DNA of 64,000 nucleotides from Lactifluus volemus (GCA_022376515.1 WTXI01000001.1:1116001-1180000); one strand, 5' to 3'. Counted from the stretch's first letter, positions 1-13,347 are shown. Notes: generated by a model from the letters alone, not told the origin. Translations and numbers: made by a program.

Positions 1-1099
1 GTACGCTCCTAGACGGACTAGAGTCTACGAGAGCGTTTAATTCAAAAACGTATGGCACACCACCTAGGATGCTTACAATAACGTCCACCGTTTCGTATAG
101 GTTGACAACGACACCATTCTCATCGATGATGGGCACAGCGGAGATACCTCGTTCGGAGAACATGTGAACGACATCAAATACGGTGGTGTTCAGCGTGGCA
201 GTCGCAATGGGGTGATACGGATTTTTCCCTGGTTCGAGCTCTCCGTCTGAGAAGTCACGCTGGACATATGTACCGATTCCGAGTTTGCGAAGAGGAAGAT
301 GGAGAGATTGAATATCTCGTGTACACTGTAGCGAGCGAGGTGAGTAAAAGTCATAGCAGTCTCTGGGACAAGTACTCTTACATTGATGGATATGAACTTG
401 AGAAGACGATATTGGGTAAGGACGGAAACAATGACTTGGTGGCCAGTCTCAGAGTCGTTATCGAGTAGCGGTAGACGGCGGGCATGGGTTTGGATAAGAC
501 GTTGTGAAGCATCATAAAGAGATGCGTTGGGATGTTCATGGATTAGCGGTGGCGTGGCTACGCCGAGGCTCTTTTCTATATCTAAAGATGCATCATCGAT
601 TTTTCCCGTGGCAGAGGGCGAACGAGTGGACGTACCGCGTAGAGATTCGAGACGAAATGTTTCCACGTCTGTGGTAGCATTGTCATAGGATGATGTATGA
701 TAGTAGTATTGGATGAGATGGATGATGTCAGAAACAGTGAACATCCCAGCAAACACAGATTTTTCACTGTTCCAAAGGGGGGCAGAGACGACGCCTAGGA
801 GGGAGATATTAGCTTCATTCAACAAGGCGCCAGTTGCAGTTTGGGCGTCTACCATTGAGCAAAAGGCATTGAAGAGCCTTCTTAACCTCTAGTTGTGAAT
901 CGAGAACGATGAGACGAAAGCTGACGGGGAAGGCATCATAAGATGTGCGACTTCTGAGAAAAGCGCGAATTGAAAAAAGAGCGGCGTCGTGAGTTTCCTG
1001 AGTTTGTTGTTGCGCAAGATGTGAACCAGCTCTCTGTCTGCGTGTCGAAGGTTTTCGTTTAACTTTTGGAGAAGTTGGTGTGAGTGTGGCTGTACTCAT
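1..1099 (-). CDS. SNF4: SNF4 / AMP-activated kinase gamma subunit (3' end beyond window)
   Basis: Regulatory gamma subunit of the SNF1/AMPK energy-sensing kinase, built from four CBS domains that bind adenine nucleotides. The spliced product has the family landmarks in order: FLRSRTSYD near residue 45, [20 protein letters not shown] (end of CBS1), the HARRLPLLD and [11 protein letters not shown] segments (CBS2), and VPIIDENG with [10 protein letters not shown] (CBS3). Introns lie at 852-795, 381-326 and 76-25 (52-58 nt), all GT-AG and frame-preserving. The ATG at 1097-1099 was chosen because a short, basic, poorly conserved leader (about 40 residues) precedes the first conserved block. The fourth CBS domain and the stop lie left of position 1. 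It is divergent from the SSH4-type gene with about 100 bp between start codons. Identity is secure from motif order; regulation is not visible. Confidence 0.93.
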
Positions 1100-1200
1100 C
1101 GCAGCGCGGAGGAGGACAAGGAGATGATGGGATGGATGGTTACGATACCCTCTCCTCTTTCTCTCTCTCACACGCCCACTTAAACCACACACCCCCTCAT
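1100..1200. promoter_or_regulatory. short shared promoter between SNF4 and SSH4-type genes
   Basis: Only 101 bp separate the two divergent start codons. The stretch is pyrimidine-rich on the + strand toward SSH4 (repeated tctc/ctct). An in-frame ATG near 1134 could extend the SSH4 product at its N terminus, which would shrink the spacer further. No individual factor site is claimed. Confidence 0.45.
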
Positions 1201-3108
1201 ATGCTCTTCACTCCAACATCACTCTCTCGTTCTGCGAGAGCAACAATAATCGCTTTCATTCATTCAAATAATTCTAACCACGATTATCGTCTTCGTGAAC
1301 CCACCAATGATGCCCTTCTCGTACTTCTTCCCCTCTTAATCGTCCTTTCTACTTTTCTCTTTCTTCTACTTCTTTTCCTCGTTTGCATCATTCTCCTTCG
1401 CAGACGTCGCGGAATTACCCTTCGTGACACCGATGGTCCTATCGACATGAGCAGGGACGACCTCGTCCAGGGTGAAGGTGGCTTTGACGGCGTGGAGTCT
1501 CGCTGGCTCGAGAGTGTAAACGATAGAACGCGCAGACTCTATCTCAGAGCAAAGGGTGCGCTTTTTTCCCCCTCCTTTAGCTCATAATAGAACATTCAAG
1601 ACGAGGAAACGCCAGATTATCAGCTTCAGTACCCCCCCAACTCGCAAAATACAGATATTACTCTATCTCAGTTTCTATCCATCCAGGAAAAAGGCGTCTC
1701 GGCCTGGTCTTTTGACCCCGATTATGAGCTGATCTCCTCGCTCCTTGTTCACTCCCGGACAGAGCTTACTTTTCTCCCTGATCCAGCCTCCGCAACCTCT
1801 GTACAGTCCAACCTTCCCCTTCCCAAGTTGAACGAAGTTTACTACTGGGAAGTAAAAATGTTCGACCTTCCAGAGAGTACGAACGTTGCCGTTGGTCTGG
1901 CGACCAAACCATATCCCCATTTCCGTCTTCCCGGCCACTGTCGATATTCCGTCGCCTACCACTCTAATGGCGACAAGACATATAATTACCCTTTTACCGC
2001 CACCCCGTTGGCACCATCGCTCAAGGAGGGGGATGTCGTCGGTGTAGGCTATCGGCCACGGAGCGGGACTGTCTTTTTCACACGCAATGGTCGTAAACTT
2101 GAGGATGCCTTTGTCGGTTTCAACGCTCACAACCTTTTCCCCACCATCGGCGCCGACGGTCCCTGCAGTTTACACGTCAACCTTGGTCAAGGCGGTTTTG
2201 TCTTCATCGAAGCCAACGTGAAGAAATGGGGTTTGGCCCCAAGCGTAGGGACCCTTGCTCCTCCACCAGCGTACGGCAGCGAACGTGGAAGTATTTTGCT
2301 CGAAGCTGGCGCGGGAGTCTCACCGCATTCTGTCGAGTCTTCTCACAGTGTCACCTCGCGTCGGTTGCATCGCACGCGACGCCCGAGGCCGGTGTCTTCC
2401 GCAGCACCTTCTGCATCGTCGCCTCTTCGGACGAGTCCGCTGACCTCACCACCGCCACCGCCCACACCGCCCCCTCCAATCACGCCAATCGATGAAGAGC
2501 CGCCGGAGAGTAGCAGTGCTGGAGTCAGTGCTTACATTTCACCGACCGACCTTTCGTTTCACACGCCTGCGAACACTCATATACCTGCATCCCCCCCGAG
2601 CTCGGAAGGATCGGACTTGAACACTGGCCGTCACTCGTCGTCTCCTTCACGATCCGTCTCACGCGACCGAGGCCCAGGTGCGAATCCGTTCATTCATACG
2701 CCTCGACGTCAAAGCCCATCTAATCACGATCGACGGCCAGATTCCGAATTGGCGTCTGTTCGCGGTCAAGCCCTTCCTCCTCCAGATTCTCCCACTACCC
2801 CCGGTAACCCGCCGACGCCCAATTACCGTGACATCTCCCTGCGGGCTTTATCCGGCGCGCCTTTGTCAAGTGGCGGGACTAGTGAAGGGATGATAAATGA
2901 GAGGAACACAACGGCGGTAAGCCGGAGGGATCCGCCCGCATATTCACCCTTAGACGCGTATGCGTACCAGGACGGCGTTCGTCTCGATCTCCCCGCGGAG
3001 GTCATTGCAGCCGCGCTAGAACGCGGTACGATACCGCCCTCTGCTATCGCTACTAATCGCTCGAGATCAGAGAGGCGCAGCCGAAGGAGACGCGAAAATG
3101 CTCCGTAG
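1201..3108 (+). CDS. SSH4: SSH4/EAR1-type Rsp5 ubiquitin-ligase adaptor (TM + SPRY + PY motifs)
   Basis: Predicted single-pass endosomal/vacuolar membrane protein that recruits the Nedd4-family ligase Rsp5 to cargo. After a short lumenal leader there is a strongly hydrophobic helix (about residues 38-65) followed by RRRR, then a conserved juxtamembrane segment, a SPRY domain ([42 protein letters not shown]) and a Pro/Ser-rich tail. Two PPAY motifs that would bind Rsp5 WW domains are visible, one just after the SPRY domain and one near the C terminus. A 45-nt intron at 1556-1600 joins the two parts in frame. Product is about 620 aa, close to yeast Ssh4. The start at 1201 is the ATG nearest the TM helix; an upstream in-frame ATG near 1134 is the alternative. 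Confidence 0.9.
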
Positions 3109-3675
3109 TGCAATCAAGGAAGGTACGAGTCTAATAAATGCTCGTATGGCGCGGCTGTTCTGTATAACGACTTCGCTGTACTCGCTAATGTACATCCGAT
3201 GATTTCAATTTTGTACAATTTTTTTTTTTTCGTTGGGGATTACTCATTGCTGTCCAGTCTTGATTCGAGGGGACACTATCTAACCTGATCTGATAGTATT
3301 TTATTTTTGCAAGTTTCAAGGATACAACACCAATGTGCTTAGTGTGCCATTGATTTACCATTCTGCGTGTTCCAGTTGAGGTCACACTCAACGTACAAGT
3401 TGGATGAAAACTCGAATTGCAGGTCGAAACAAAAAATTGCACAAGCACGATCATGGGTCATTACCTGCAAAGAGCAGTACAAAACGGAGATTGGGGGACA
3501 TTAAGAGCGGTTCGCAGGGTATGGTATGGGAGGGTATAGCAAAGGGCTGTGTACGTGAAGAAAAAGCATTGTGATGGTTTGATCTACACTAAACGAGTCA
3601 TCGGCTGAGGCGTGCAAGTTGACTGCCAGACTTGATCGTGAACGCTTGCAGCCCCTGTTCCCAACAAACCAGTTA
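3109..3675. other. intergenic, convergent 3' ends
   Basis: This holds the 3' flanks of the SSH4-type gene and of the convergent small membrane-protein gene. It contains a T10 run near 3222 and AT-rich stretches suited to 3' ends. I see no coding exon, repeat or RNA gene. Confidence 0.5.
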
Positions 3676-4146
3676 TTAGGGTTTAAACCGGTAAACGTAA
3701 GCGTAACATACTTTTTCTGGCGGTGTGAGCTCAACCTCCACCTCGACGATCGCGTCTTGATCAAGCGAACAATCGCAACTACCGCTCTGGGCCATTGCCG
3801 CCTTCTCGGGGTCTGCATCCGCATCACCTCTCCCTAGCGTTGGCGACGCTGGTGCTACTTCATCCCCCTTCTTCTTCTTCGTGGCATCGCTTCCAATCCC
3901 AACCGAGTCGTCGACGACGGGGGAGGAGCACGGTTCGCGTCTGAGGAAACGTCGGATTGGTTTGGACCACTTTCCAAAGCAGAGCCAGAGGATGATGCCG
4001 AGGACGAGCAGTGCGGCAATGACGAGGACGCCGACTAGGTTGGTGTGATTGAGAAGGTGTGTTGTTGCGCCGGAAGTTGGTTGTGGAGAGGAAGAAGTGT
4101 TGGTGTCGTTGGTGTTTCGCGGTGATAATGAGCGGTGGATGATCAT
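3676..4146 (-). CDS. small single-pass membrane protein, unknown function
   Basis: An intronless 156-residue frame from the ATG at 4144-4146. Residues 1-33 are Ser/Thr/Asn-rich. One strong transmembrane segment follows (about 37-57, VLVIAALLVLGIILWLCF), then a basic stop-transfer stretch (KWSKPIRRFLRR). The cytosolic tail of about 95 residues has a KKKK patch and many acidic residues. The topology fits a type III or signal-anchor plasma-membrane or ER protein. I do not recognise a family. It lies in tandem upstream of nothing obvious and 227 bp beyond the stop of the aspartyl-tRNA synthetase on the same strand. The frame is compositionally gene-like, but without a recognised homologue it stays a hypothetical protein. 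Confidence 0.5.
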   Translation of the reverse strand: MIIHRSLSPRNTNDTNTSSSPQPTSGATTHLLNHTNLVGVLVIAALLVLGIILWLCFGKWSKPIRRFLRREPCSSPVVDDSVGIGSDATKKKKGDEVAPASPTLGRGDADADPEKAAMAQSGSCDCSLDQDAIVEVEVELTPPEKVCYAYVYRFKP

Positions 4147-4373
4147 TTGAGATCTACGGGTAGGGGTGTAGCGCAAAAAGGTAGTGTAGGAGAGAGGATG
4201 GGAGGGAGAAGACAAAGAGCGTGTGGGATACGAAAAAGCTAAAAAGAAGGCGAGATGAAACCAATTTGGCCCAATCGATGCATTCCAAATTTCATTAACC
4301 GCCCGCCCAATGACAGGTGTAGCCGTACATGTCAATTACTTTACTTATTTTAGAAGACAGCCGAAATCCATCA

Positions 4374-6365
4374 TTACGGCTCCAATCGTTTGGGGTCCCT
4401 TGGGAATAGCGATGCACGACGGATATTGTTCAACTTTAAGAATAACATCAACACTCGCTCCAGCCCAATACCACCGCCGCCATGTGGGGCACATCCCACC
4501 CGGAAAGCGTCCAGGTAACTGTTCATCGAATTTGGGTCCACCCCTTTGCTCCGCATCTTCTCGGCTAAGAGTGCAGGGTCGTGGATACGCTGCGCTCCAG
4601 ACAAAATTTCCTCTCCACGCATGAAAAAGTCATAAGAATTTGACAGCTCCTGCGGGTATATGGTGAGAGGTTGTGAAGCACGCGGTATAAGAAGAGGACA
4701 AACAGGATTATTGGGATCGGGCATGGTGTAGAACGGTCGCAATTCCATCGGGAACTTGTCGATGATGAAGTAATCGGTGTCATACTTGGCTTTGATGATC
4801 CGACCTAGTCTTTTCTCGTTCTCCGTGCTAAAGAAAGGTAGTTGTCAGCGATAGTTTGGAGAAAGGAGAGGGACGGACTTGATGTCATCCAAGATAGCTC
4901 TGTCAACACCATCTTGAACGAGAAGATCAACCGCTTGGGAGAAGGTCAACTTTAATGTCTCCTCTTTCCACTTGAACTCGTCAGCAGGAAATTGTGTTCC
5001 GACCGCATCTATCTCTTTCCGGTATTTCTCCTTTAAGCTCTTGAACAGATGCTTGAAAAGGCCGTCGAGGAGCTCTAGCACTTCGTGATAGTGTTCTTCT
5101 ATCGTCATCTCCAGATCCAGCCCGATAAATTCCGTCAAGTGACGATGGGTATTCGAATCCTCCGCACGGAAAACCGGCCCAATCTCGTACACACGCTCAA
5201 AGTCGGCAGCAATCGCCATCTGTTTAGCGAGCTGCGGAGATTGGGCCAGAAAAGCGTTGCCTTTGCAAAGGTCAGCACACTCTCACAAATTCGGAATGGC
5301 TGACCTTTGAAATAGCTAACTCTGAATACAGATGCTCCAGATTCCGTTGCTGCACCCTGCAACTTGGGACTGTGGATCTCTATGAAGCCTTGGGAGTCCA
5401 GGTGCTCCCTGAAAAAGGTCCCAATAGCCGACTGTAGCCTAAAGATAGCCTGATTGGTCTGGGTCTAGCTCCTGGCCCGTTAGACTTGTTCAAGCGCAAA
5501 CGATTGTCAGATGACGAACTCTAAGGTCAACAACGCGATTATTCAGGCGTGTGTCCAAAAGGACTCGGTTGAATTGCGTGTCCAGTTTTTCGTCCTTCTC
5601 AGTATCCGGGCGTGAGGCGTCGTCAAGAGAGAAGGGGAGTCTACCATCAAGGCCAGATATCAAGTGGATCTGTAAAATTCGGTTTAGTAGAGAAAGTAAA
5701 AAACGACATCAAGTACGCACACGGGTAAGCTTCAACTCGACGTCCTTGATCGTCGCACTCTTGATTTCTTCGGGAGATTTCTGAACGATACCTTCAACAA
5801 GTACGATACTTTCATCGGCCAGCTGGGACGCCCACTTGACCATGAACTTTGATACTTTTCCCTCCTCGACCGAGAGAACCGATTGTACGGAATCCGTCCG
5901 TTGCCGGAGGTGTATGAATACCATCTTACTGCCTTGCGCACGAAGGGTGTGCACGCGTGCGCGAATGACAACTGTCTGCCCATCCAACTCTGGCGAGAGG
6001 GATGAAATCTGGTGACGCGGAATAGCAGGGCGGGATTGAGACTGGTTCAAGGGGAGTCTGCCATAAAACTCCACGGCAAAGTCGAGCTTTGCTTCTCGCT
6101 AATTGCAGACTCATGAAGAGAATACGAAAAGTGAAGAACAAAAGGACAAACCTCTTCTGCTTCAACCTTTGCTCGTTCTTGCTCAGCGAGCTTGGCGGCT
6201 TTCTCTGCAGCTTTCTTTTCCTTCTCAGCAGCCTTTGCACGTTTCTTTAGCTCACTTTTGCTGGGTTCACCAGAGTTAGACTCCAAATTGCTGTCATAAC
6301 GATTTAACCGTGAGGACTAGACACTAAATTTAACAATCTTACTTGGGTTCTGTCGAAGACGACAT
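4374..6365 (-). CDS. DPS1: cytosolic aspartyl-tRNA synthetase
   Basis: Class IIb synthetase charging tRNA-Asp. The product begins with a Lys/Glu/Ala-rich helix ([19 protein letters not shown]), typical of fungal cytosolic AspRS and thought to aid tRNA binding. The OB-fold anticodon domain follows ([20 protein letters not shown]). The catalytic core has [12 protein letters not shown], the motif-2 region [12 protein letters not shown] and the motif-3 region [12 protein letters not shown], ending in [10 protein letters not shown]. At least six introns are needed; the first splits a short exon at the ATG (6363-6365), giving MSSSTEPNNLES. All joins I checked keep frame without repair. It is divergent from AAT1 with 180 bp between start codons. 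No mitochondrial presequence is seen, so it is the cytosolic enzyme. Confidence 0.95.
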
Positions 6366-6508
6366 GATTTGAGGAATAGACGAGTCATTTCTCAATCAAT
6401 CGATCTTATCTGTACTTAAATATTTGGCCTCGGATCAGACCGGTCCATGACCGGAGCACGCCGTTCAACCCGTTCCCAAGTTGATGTCTCTGTTGCTGTC
6501 TCAATTAA

Positions 6509-8098
<1,590 letters not shown>

Positions 8099-8174
8099 TA
8101 TGGATGCTTGAATAGAATCCTGTTTATTTACCCAAAAGCAACAACCCTCCTCTTGCTTGTCCTTCTCTTTCACT

Positions 8175-9313
8175 ATGCACGCTCCTTCACCCACGCCGTC
8201 CTTTCCAGGCGCATGGCCTGACTGGTGCTCAACAGACATTCCACCACCCTCCCAGAAAAGTATATTCCGCCAGATACTCACCACCCACCATCGCAAGACA
8301 CCTCTCCATCCCTTCTTTGTCTGTCTCCGCGGCCTCTTCCTGAATTACCTTCCCTCTCTTCCTCTCTCTCCACCGCCGAGTCGACTCTCACCCAAGATTC
8401 ACCCACTCTCCCGGAACCACCCTGCCCTCCAGAGGAAACCTTGCCTGCTTGCACGTCACCGTCGATCCATTCTCCCGTCGTCATCCTCGATCTTCGTGAA
8501 CCCCGCACTCCAGATTCAGCCCAATTTTCTCTCGCAAATAATTCAATCACCTTTCCATCTCCAGCTTCGTCTCAGCTTCGGCTTTCCCTTTCAAACAACT
8601 GTCCGGGCGCGCGGAGCACAGAGACCGTAGATACCTACCTTCCCTCACCGAGTAGCCCTCGTACGCCAGACGCCGCCGAACTACCAGCGATAGGTCAAGA
8701 CGAAGAAAGCCGCCCGAACCTTTCGGGAGAAGAAGACACGACAGCAGACCCGTGGCCGCGAAGCAATTCACAGGAGCATTCACCGCATGCCGCCGCAAAG
8801 GTACCTATGGGGAAACGTACGTTCCTCAGCAGGGTGAAACGGATCGGTAGTCGTGTTAGGAAGCTATTCAAAGCCAGAGGGGTAGAGAGCAAGCCACGGC
8901 GCAATAGCGCTTCTTTTCTCGTATCCCCGCGCAAGCCCCCCCTTCCCGTGAGCGTCCGCCTCCCTGCGGCCGTACCGGAGAGTCCGCCCAGCCACCAAGG
9001 CATCGAGCTGCCTCATCCGATATCCCGTCGTTTTTCCTTGCAGTCTCTTCTCCATTCTCGCCTGCCACGTGAATCTGCTGATTCCAGTTCGGGGGCAATG
9101 GCTAGCAACCGATTATCGACTATTATTTCGGCTCATGAGGTTGAGGAGGGTGATTGGTCAAGCTTGGACAACTTCCGTTTACCAGACATTGCGGATGCAG
9201 ACAGGGACGGAAACAAAACAGAAGGCGAGACTCCAATGACAAGTCAACCGTCCTGTGGGCTAGGCATCGGATTGGCAGACCCGATTTCGGTTGCAAACCC
9301 AGACTCGACTTAG
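8175..9313 (+). CDS. Ser/Pro-rich low-complexity protein, unknown function
   Basis: A frame from about 8300 to 9313 encodes about 340 residues dominated by Ser, Pro, Thr and Glu, with repeated SP/TP dipeptides that could be kinase targets. A compact basic segment near the middle (RTFLSRVKRIGSRVRKLFKA) is the only charge-dense feature. No domain is recognised. This frame has no early ATG. The ATG at 8175 (MHAPSPTPSFPG) can be joined in frame by a 38-nt GT-AG intron (8260-8297). That is shorter than any other intron here, so a single missing base is an equally good explanation. It lies tandem behind AAT1 (76 bp) and convergent with ELP5. Probably a lineage-variable disordered protein. Confidence 0.45.
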
Positions 9314-9455
9314 ATTCTTTCTTTTTCCAATAATCATGGCATATGTTTCTCCGGAATATACACTTCTTGAAAAAAAAGGGGATTCAAGGTGGCGGAAAAC
9401 GGCATGCTCGATACTTTATTTGTCTTGACACTTTTTAAACTTCCAAGTAATGAAA

Positions 9456-10715
9456 TTAAATGTCTAAATCCTCATCTGGATCGTCGTCGTCAATGTCGTC
9501 CGCCGAATCGGGTTCATATAATATTGCTCCCGATTCATTTTTCTCGAATTCACCTAGAAAGGGAACAAGTCAAGGAGTGGATTAAAATTGGTCAAAATAA
9601 CGTGCCTTTGTGCGCGTAAGGAAGTGCAACTTTAGCACGAGATTTCCGCTGTTCGGGTGTGAGGTTCAGCTCGAACGAAACATCCAACCCAAGTTGCTAT
9701 CCAAGAAAACGTCAGGCCCCCCTTTTAAGATTCGGAGCAGCAGCACCACTCACCTCGGCCCGTCGGGTTTTGCCCTTACCTTCCAACACAGGTTTCAAAC
9801 TGTCCAGCTCTGACAATGAACACGGCCCGTCCAGCGTCCACCCGTGCAACTCCTTTTCCACATTCCGTCCTCCTCGGGGTGGCGCACGTGTGAGCAATTC
9901 GAGGACCATCTCTCCATCACCGTCGTCGTTGGGACCCGCACATCCCGGGCCCAACAATATCCGTTCCACTTCCCACGTGCGAGCGGCGAGTGGAGCAAAC
10001 ACGGGCCAGAAGCGGTCCGGCGTGCTAGCGGGAGGGGGTGGGGTGAGCTGTGTGGTGGCGAGGTGAAGGAGGAGAGCGGGAGGATGGGCGGTGATGTGGG
10101 CGAGGGTTGGAGAGAATCGGGGTGTTAGGACGAGATTGAGGAGAGGAGAATGGAGGGTGGAGGAGGAGGAGGAGAAGTGCAGGACGAGACGGGAGGGTTC
10201 TAGAACGTTTTGAGAGAAAAAAGTTGGATAAGAGAGAGGGAGACGCACTCGGTCGAGTTGATAGATGAGAAAGGAGAGAGACGAGTAGGGCGTACGTTTT
10301 AGATGGCGATTCGAGGTCGGCGCACAAGACGTCTGCGGAATCTATGATTGCCGTTAGTGGCCCGTCGGGTACTTGTTTTGATCATTGTTAGACTTTTTGG
10401 TTGCGTAAAACGAGGCAGGTCACACCTTGTTTGATCGCGCTCAGGAAGAGTTTGGGAAGATCTGTGCATGTGTCGCCGTAGCCAGGTACTTCTGTCGTAC
10501 GATCGACGACGGTCAGGCCATCTCTACAAGGAATCTCTATCAAAGTTTGAGGAGGATAAAGAAGACTAAGAGAAGAATGTGGATCGTTGCATCTTGTTCC
10601 TTGCAAATGCGCGCAAGACTGGCAAACTAGACTGGACGAGAGAAGATTGGAGAACTATGAGTGGAAAGTGAGGACGAGAGAGCCCCGAGATGATGGAACC
10701 AGTCAAGTGCGACAT
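9456..10715 (-). CDS. ELP5: Elongator complex protein 5 (ELP5/IKI1)
   Basis: RecA-like subunit that forms the Elp4-Elp5-Elp6 hexameric ring of Elongator, needed for wobble-uridine tRNA modification. Supporting segments: an N-terminal LQSSLVQSSLPVLRAF, LLYPPQTLIE, LTVVDRTTEVPGYGD, DSADVLCADLESPSKTYALL, RLVLHFSSS, LELLTRAPPRGG and LGLDVSFELNLTPEQR. The acidic tail ends DDDDPDEDLDI, the hallmark end of this family. The ATG at 10713-10715 begins MSHLTGSIISG. Two one-base gaps (around 10591-10606 and 10560-10572) must be assumed to keep the first exon in frame. The last intron (9605-9554, 52 nt) uses a GC donor. Identification rests on the tail and mid-region motifs; the N-terminal exon is the uncertain part. 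Confidence 0.82.
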
Positions 10716-10775
10716 TTCTCGATTGGGAATGGATATAACATAGATGAGATCGGTATCATAGGTATAATCTAACGT

Positions 10776-11693
10776 TTATATCCCATTTGGTTCCTTCCAC
10801 TGGGTCCTCTTCAAGGTATACCAGGACACGTCCCAGCCCAGAATTCCAACACTCTGCACCTGATCCCCCTTGGAGAATTTATTCCTTCTGAGAGAGTCCA
10901 AGATTGCAGGACGTAGCGGAGAAGCCAAAGAGCGGATCGAGCTGACCGTCTTGTCTGCCTTGAACGCCGACTCGATGGCAAACTGCAAAAGGTCGTCCTC
11001 GATCTTCACACGTCTATATGCCTCCTCTACAAAGAAATGTCGGATGGTCGCGACCCGTGACGTGCCCTTCCGGTCGAGTGCTCCCCTAAGCGATTCTTTC
11101 TGTGACTCTTTTAAAATATTCTCGTCATTCGCCGCATCCAGAGACGCGTCAACGGCGATGAGCCCAATTATCCTTTCCCCAAACTGGAGGATCCAAAGTC
11201 CCGAGGCTGGCGAACGCGCATAATAAGCCTGGATGTCCACCATGTCCAACCGTCTGAGTACGTTTTCGATCGCCTCTTCAACAAAAGGCCTATTTTTCCT
11301 ATTCTCAGGAAATGAGCAAGGGAGCGAGATGAAATGAAGGATAATATATACCAGTCAACGAAGAACATCACAGGGACTGCTGGGGCGAAGAACGCAGGCA
11401 GGAGTCGTAACCAGCTCAAGACACCATAGGTAGAATTGGGCCACCAGTCCATGTAGTGAGTAAACATGGAAGAAATGGCAATCCATATGGCGAGCGTGAT
11501 CGGATGAAAGTACGCTGATAAACGAATGGCGTCAGAGTTGAGTTGGCTCTGCAGAACAGGATGGCTCACCAAAGTGGTTTGCATAGGCGAGATGTTCCAT
11601 TTGGGCTTGTCCGATTATGAACCGTACCTGCTTCTCATCGCTTTGGGAATATGCGCGGATCGTTGCCTTGGGCATGGACGTTGACCCTGGCAT
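10776..11693 (-). CDS. two-TM protein with GNAT-like C-terminal domain
   Basis: Three exons give a protein of about 270 residues. A short N-terminal stretch (AYSQSDEKQVRFIIGQAQME) precedes two closely spaced hydrophobic helices (around LAIWIAISSMFTHYM and LLPAFFAPAVPVMFFV). The soluble tail contains GLWILQFGERIIGLIAVD, then VATIRHFFVEEAYRR and LLQFAIESAF, a strand/helix order like an N-acetyltransferase (GNAT) fold. Introns at about 11570-11516 and 11351-11300 are GT-AG and keep frame. The ATG at 11691-11693 has a second in-frame ATG six codons on. It is divergent from the hydrolase gene (171 bp). It might be a Pho86-like or NAT8-like membrane protein. No catalytic residue can be assigned, so the function is left open. 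Confidence 0.6.
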
Positions 11694-11864
11694 GACGGAT
11701 TCAATCAAAGGAACCCGGTTTTTTTTTTTTCTCCATGGATCGAAATCCAACTTGTATTCTCTCACTGCAGCCGACCAATGAGCAGGAGGAGTTTCACGCA
11801 CGTTTGTCAACCGCTTCGGCGGCCTAGATAAGATTAGATCTCTGCAACCCATCCATCGATCATC

Positions 11865-13347
11865 ATGCTCATCACCAAAGATTTTCACGATCTGCCCTCA
11901 AAGCTAGGAAACAACAAAAATCCCATTCGTATCTTCGTCATCTCTCCAAACGTTCCAAATTATCCTCAAGCCAAGTTTCCAGGTATGTATGTACCCTGGC
12001 AGTCTCTCGAGCTCACCTTTGTGATCGTTTTTAGGCGTTGTCGTCTTCAGGTCAGTCCAAGTCTCCCAACGTCCCTGACTTGTGTGATAAATGGGATCGT
12101 AGTGAGATCTACCAAGTGACTGGGCCTGTCGAGCGCTTTGCCAGTCAGATTGCTAGTCATGGTTACGTTGTAGGTTAGCACATCCTGTGGTTTGTCAATC
12201 CACCAACGTTGTATCTAACAACGCACCTCTAGCCTGTCCGTCATCCTTCCACGAGTTCGAGGGTCCAGAGGCGATCCCGTACGATACCGAAGGTTCGTGC
12301 GTCCCCATAACCACGCCGATCAACTGACCGATGCCCTTCGAAAAGGAACCGATAGGGGCAATAAATACAAGGCAACGCATGACCATTTGTGGACGGTTTG
12401 TTCATCTGATCCATCTCGCAGGTTGAGAAAGAGGTAGCCGCATACGATGAGGTTAATGATATCGCCTCTCCCTGGGTATACAAACTGATGATGTTTCGTA
12501 AGGACGCGACATTGGCAGTTGACCTGCTCACATCGTTGCCCAACTGTACCGGTAAAATAGCTGGTGAGTAATCCCTTGTAAAAAGAGTTCAACTGACTGA
12601 AAGGCTACCGAACTCTAGCGACAGGGATGTGCCTTGGAGGCCATTTGGTCAGCGAATCAAATGTTATCTTGCCTTTCCTGGTGTCTCATTTTGCGAAATG
12701 TCTCAGTACAGGCTTTCCGTGTAAGCCTACTACGAGAAGGATTTCATTGTCTCTACTTGCTCACTCGAGCGTGTCAAGGCCACGTTTGATCCACGCGTCC
12801 TATCTGCTGTATGCTTCTTCGCCACCGATATCCACAGCGCAACCCTTGGCAAGGGCGGCGATAACTCACTGGCGAGGGTACGCGCCGGCGAGCTCACTGG
12901 GAAAGGAGAACTGGTGGTCCGTTCAATAATCCTCCGCCGAAACATGATACATATTATACTCATGGATGAGGCCTATAGATGATATTTGGAAAGCAGGTGA
13001 ACCCCGTTTTCTGGTGCTAGGTTTGCGAAATGCGAAAATCGTTTGCAGGATACCCACGTTCCTCGTTCCGGGAGAGATCTCATCCGGAAAACGCTTGAAG
13101 ATGCCAGTGTTCCCCTCTCTGTCCGTTCCTTCCCATCCCTTTGTGTTCGCTGTCGCTAACCCTGTTTCAGTTTCTAGAGGTGCAAGCCCAGCACGCCTTC
13201 ATCCGTGACGAAAGTTCTAAAGGCAGGTGGGACGCTGCTTTGACACGTTCGCTTTTCACCTTCATGATGGAGGTATTTGAGCGAACAGTAGGGAGGGATC
13301 TTGGCCCCAGGGTCCAAGATAGCATGCGAGTTGAACACGTCTGTTAG
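11865..13347 (+). CDS. dienelactone hydrolase-family protein
   Basis: Alpha/beta hydrolase of the dienelactone hydrolase type, a family that opens lactones or cleaves small esters using a Cys-His-Asp triad. The spliced product has IRIFVISPN, GVVVFSEIYQVTGPVERFA, SHGYVVACPSSFHEF, the nucleophile elbow ATGMCLGGHLAFR (Cys), FDPRVLSAVCFFATDIHS, FGKQDTHVPRSGRDLI (likely acid residue) and QAQHAFIRDESSKGRWD (catalytic His). About nine short introns interrupt it, including a 16-nt microexon (12035-12050) and a 50-nt GC-AG intron (12372-12421). All joins keep frame. It ends FERTVGRDLGPRVQDSMRVE before the stop at 13347. Natural substrate unknown. Convergent with TEF1. Confidence 0.85.

Noticed and set aside
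9844..10128. Gly/Arg-rich + strand frame
   Set aside because: Antisense to ELP5 exons, with composition caused by the pyrimidine-rich coding strand.
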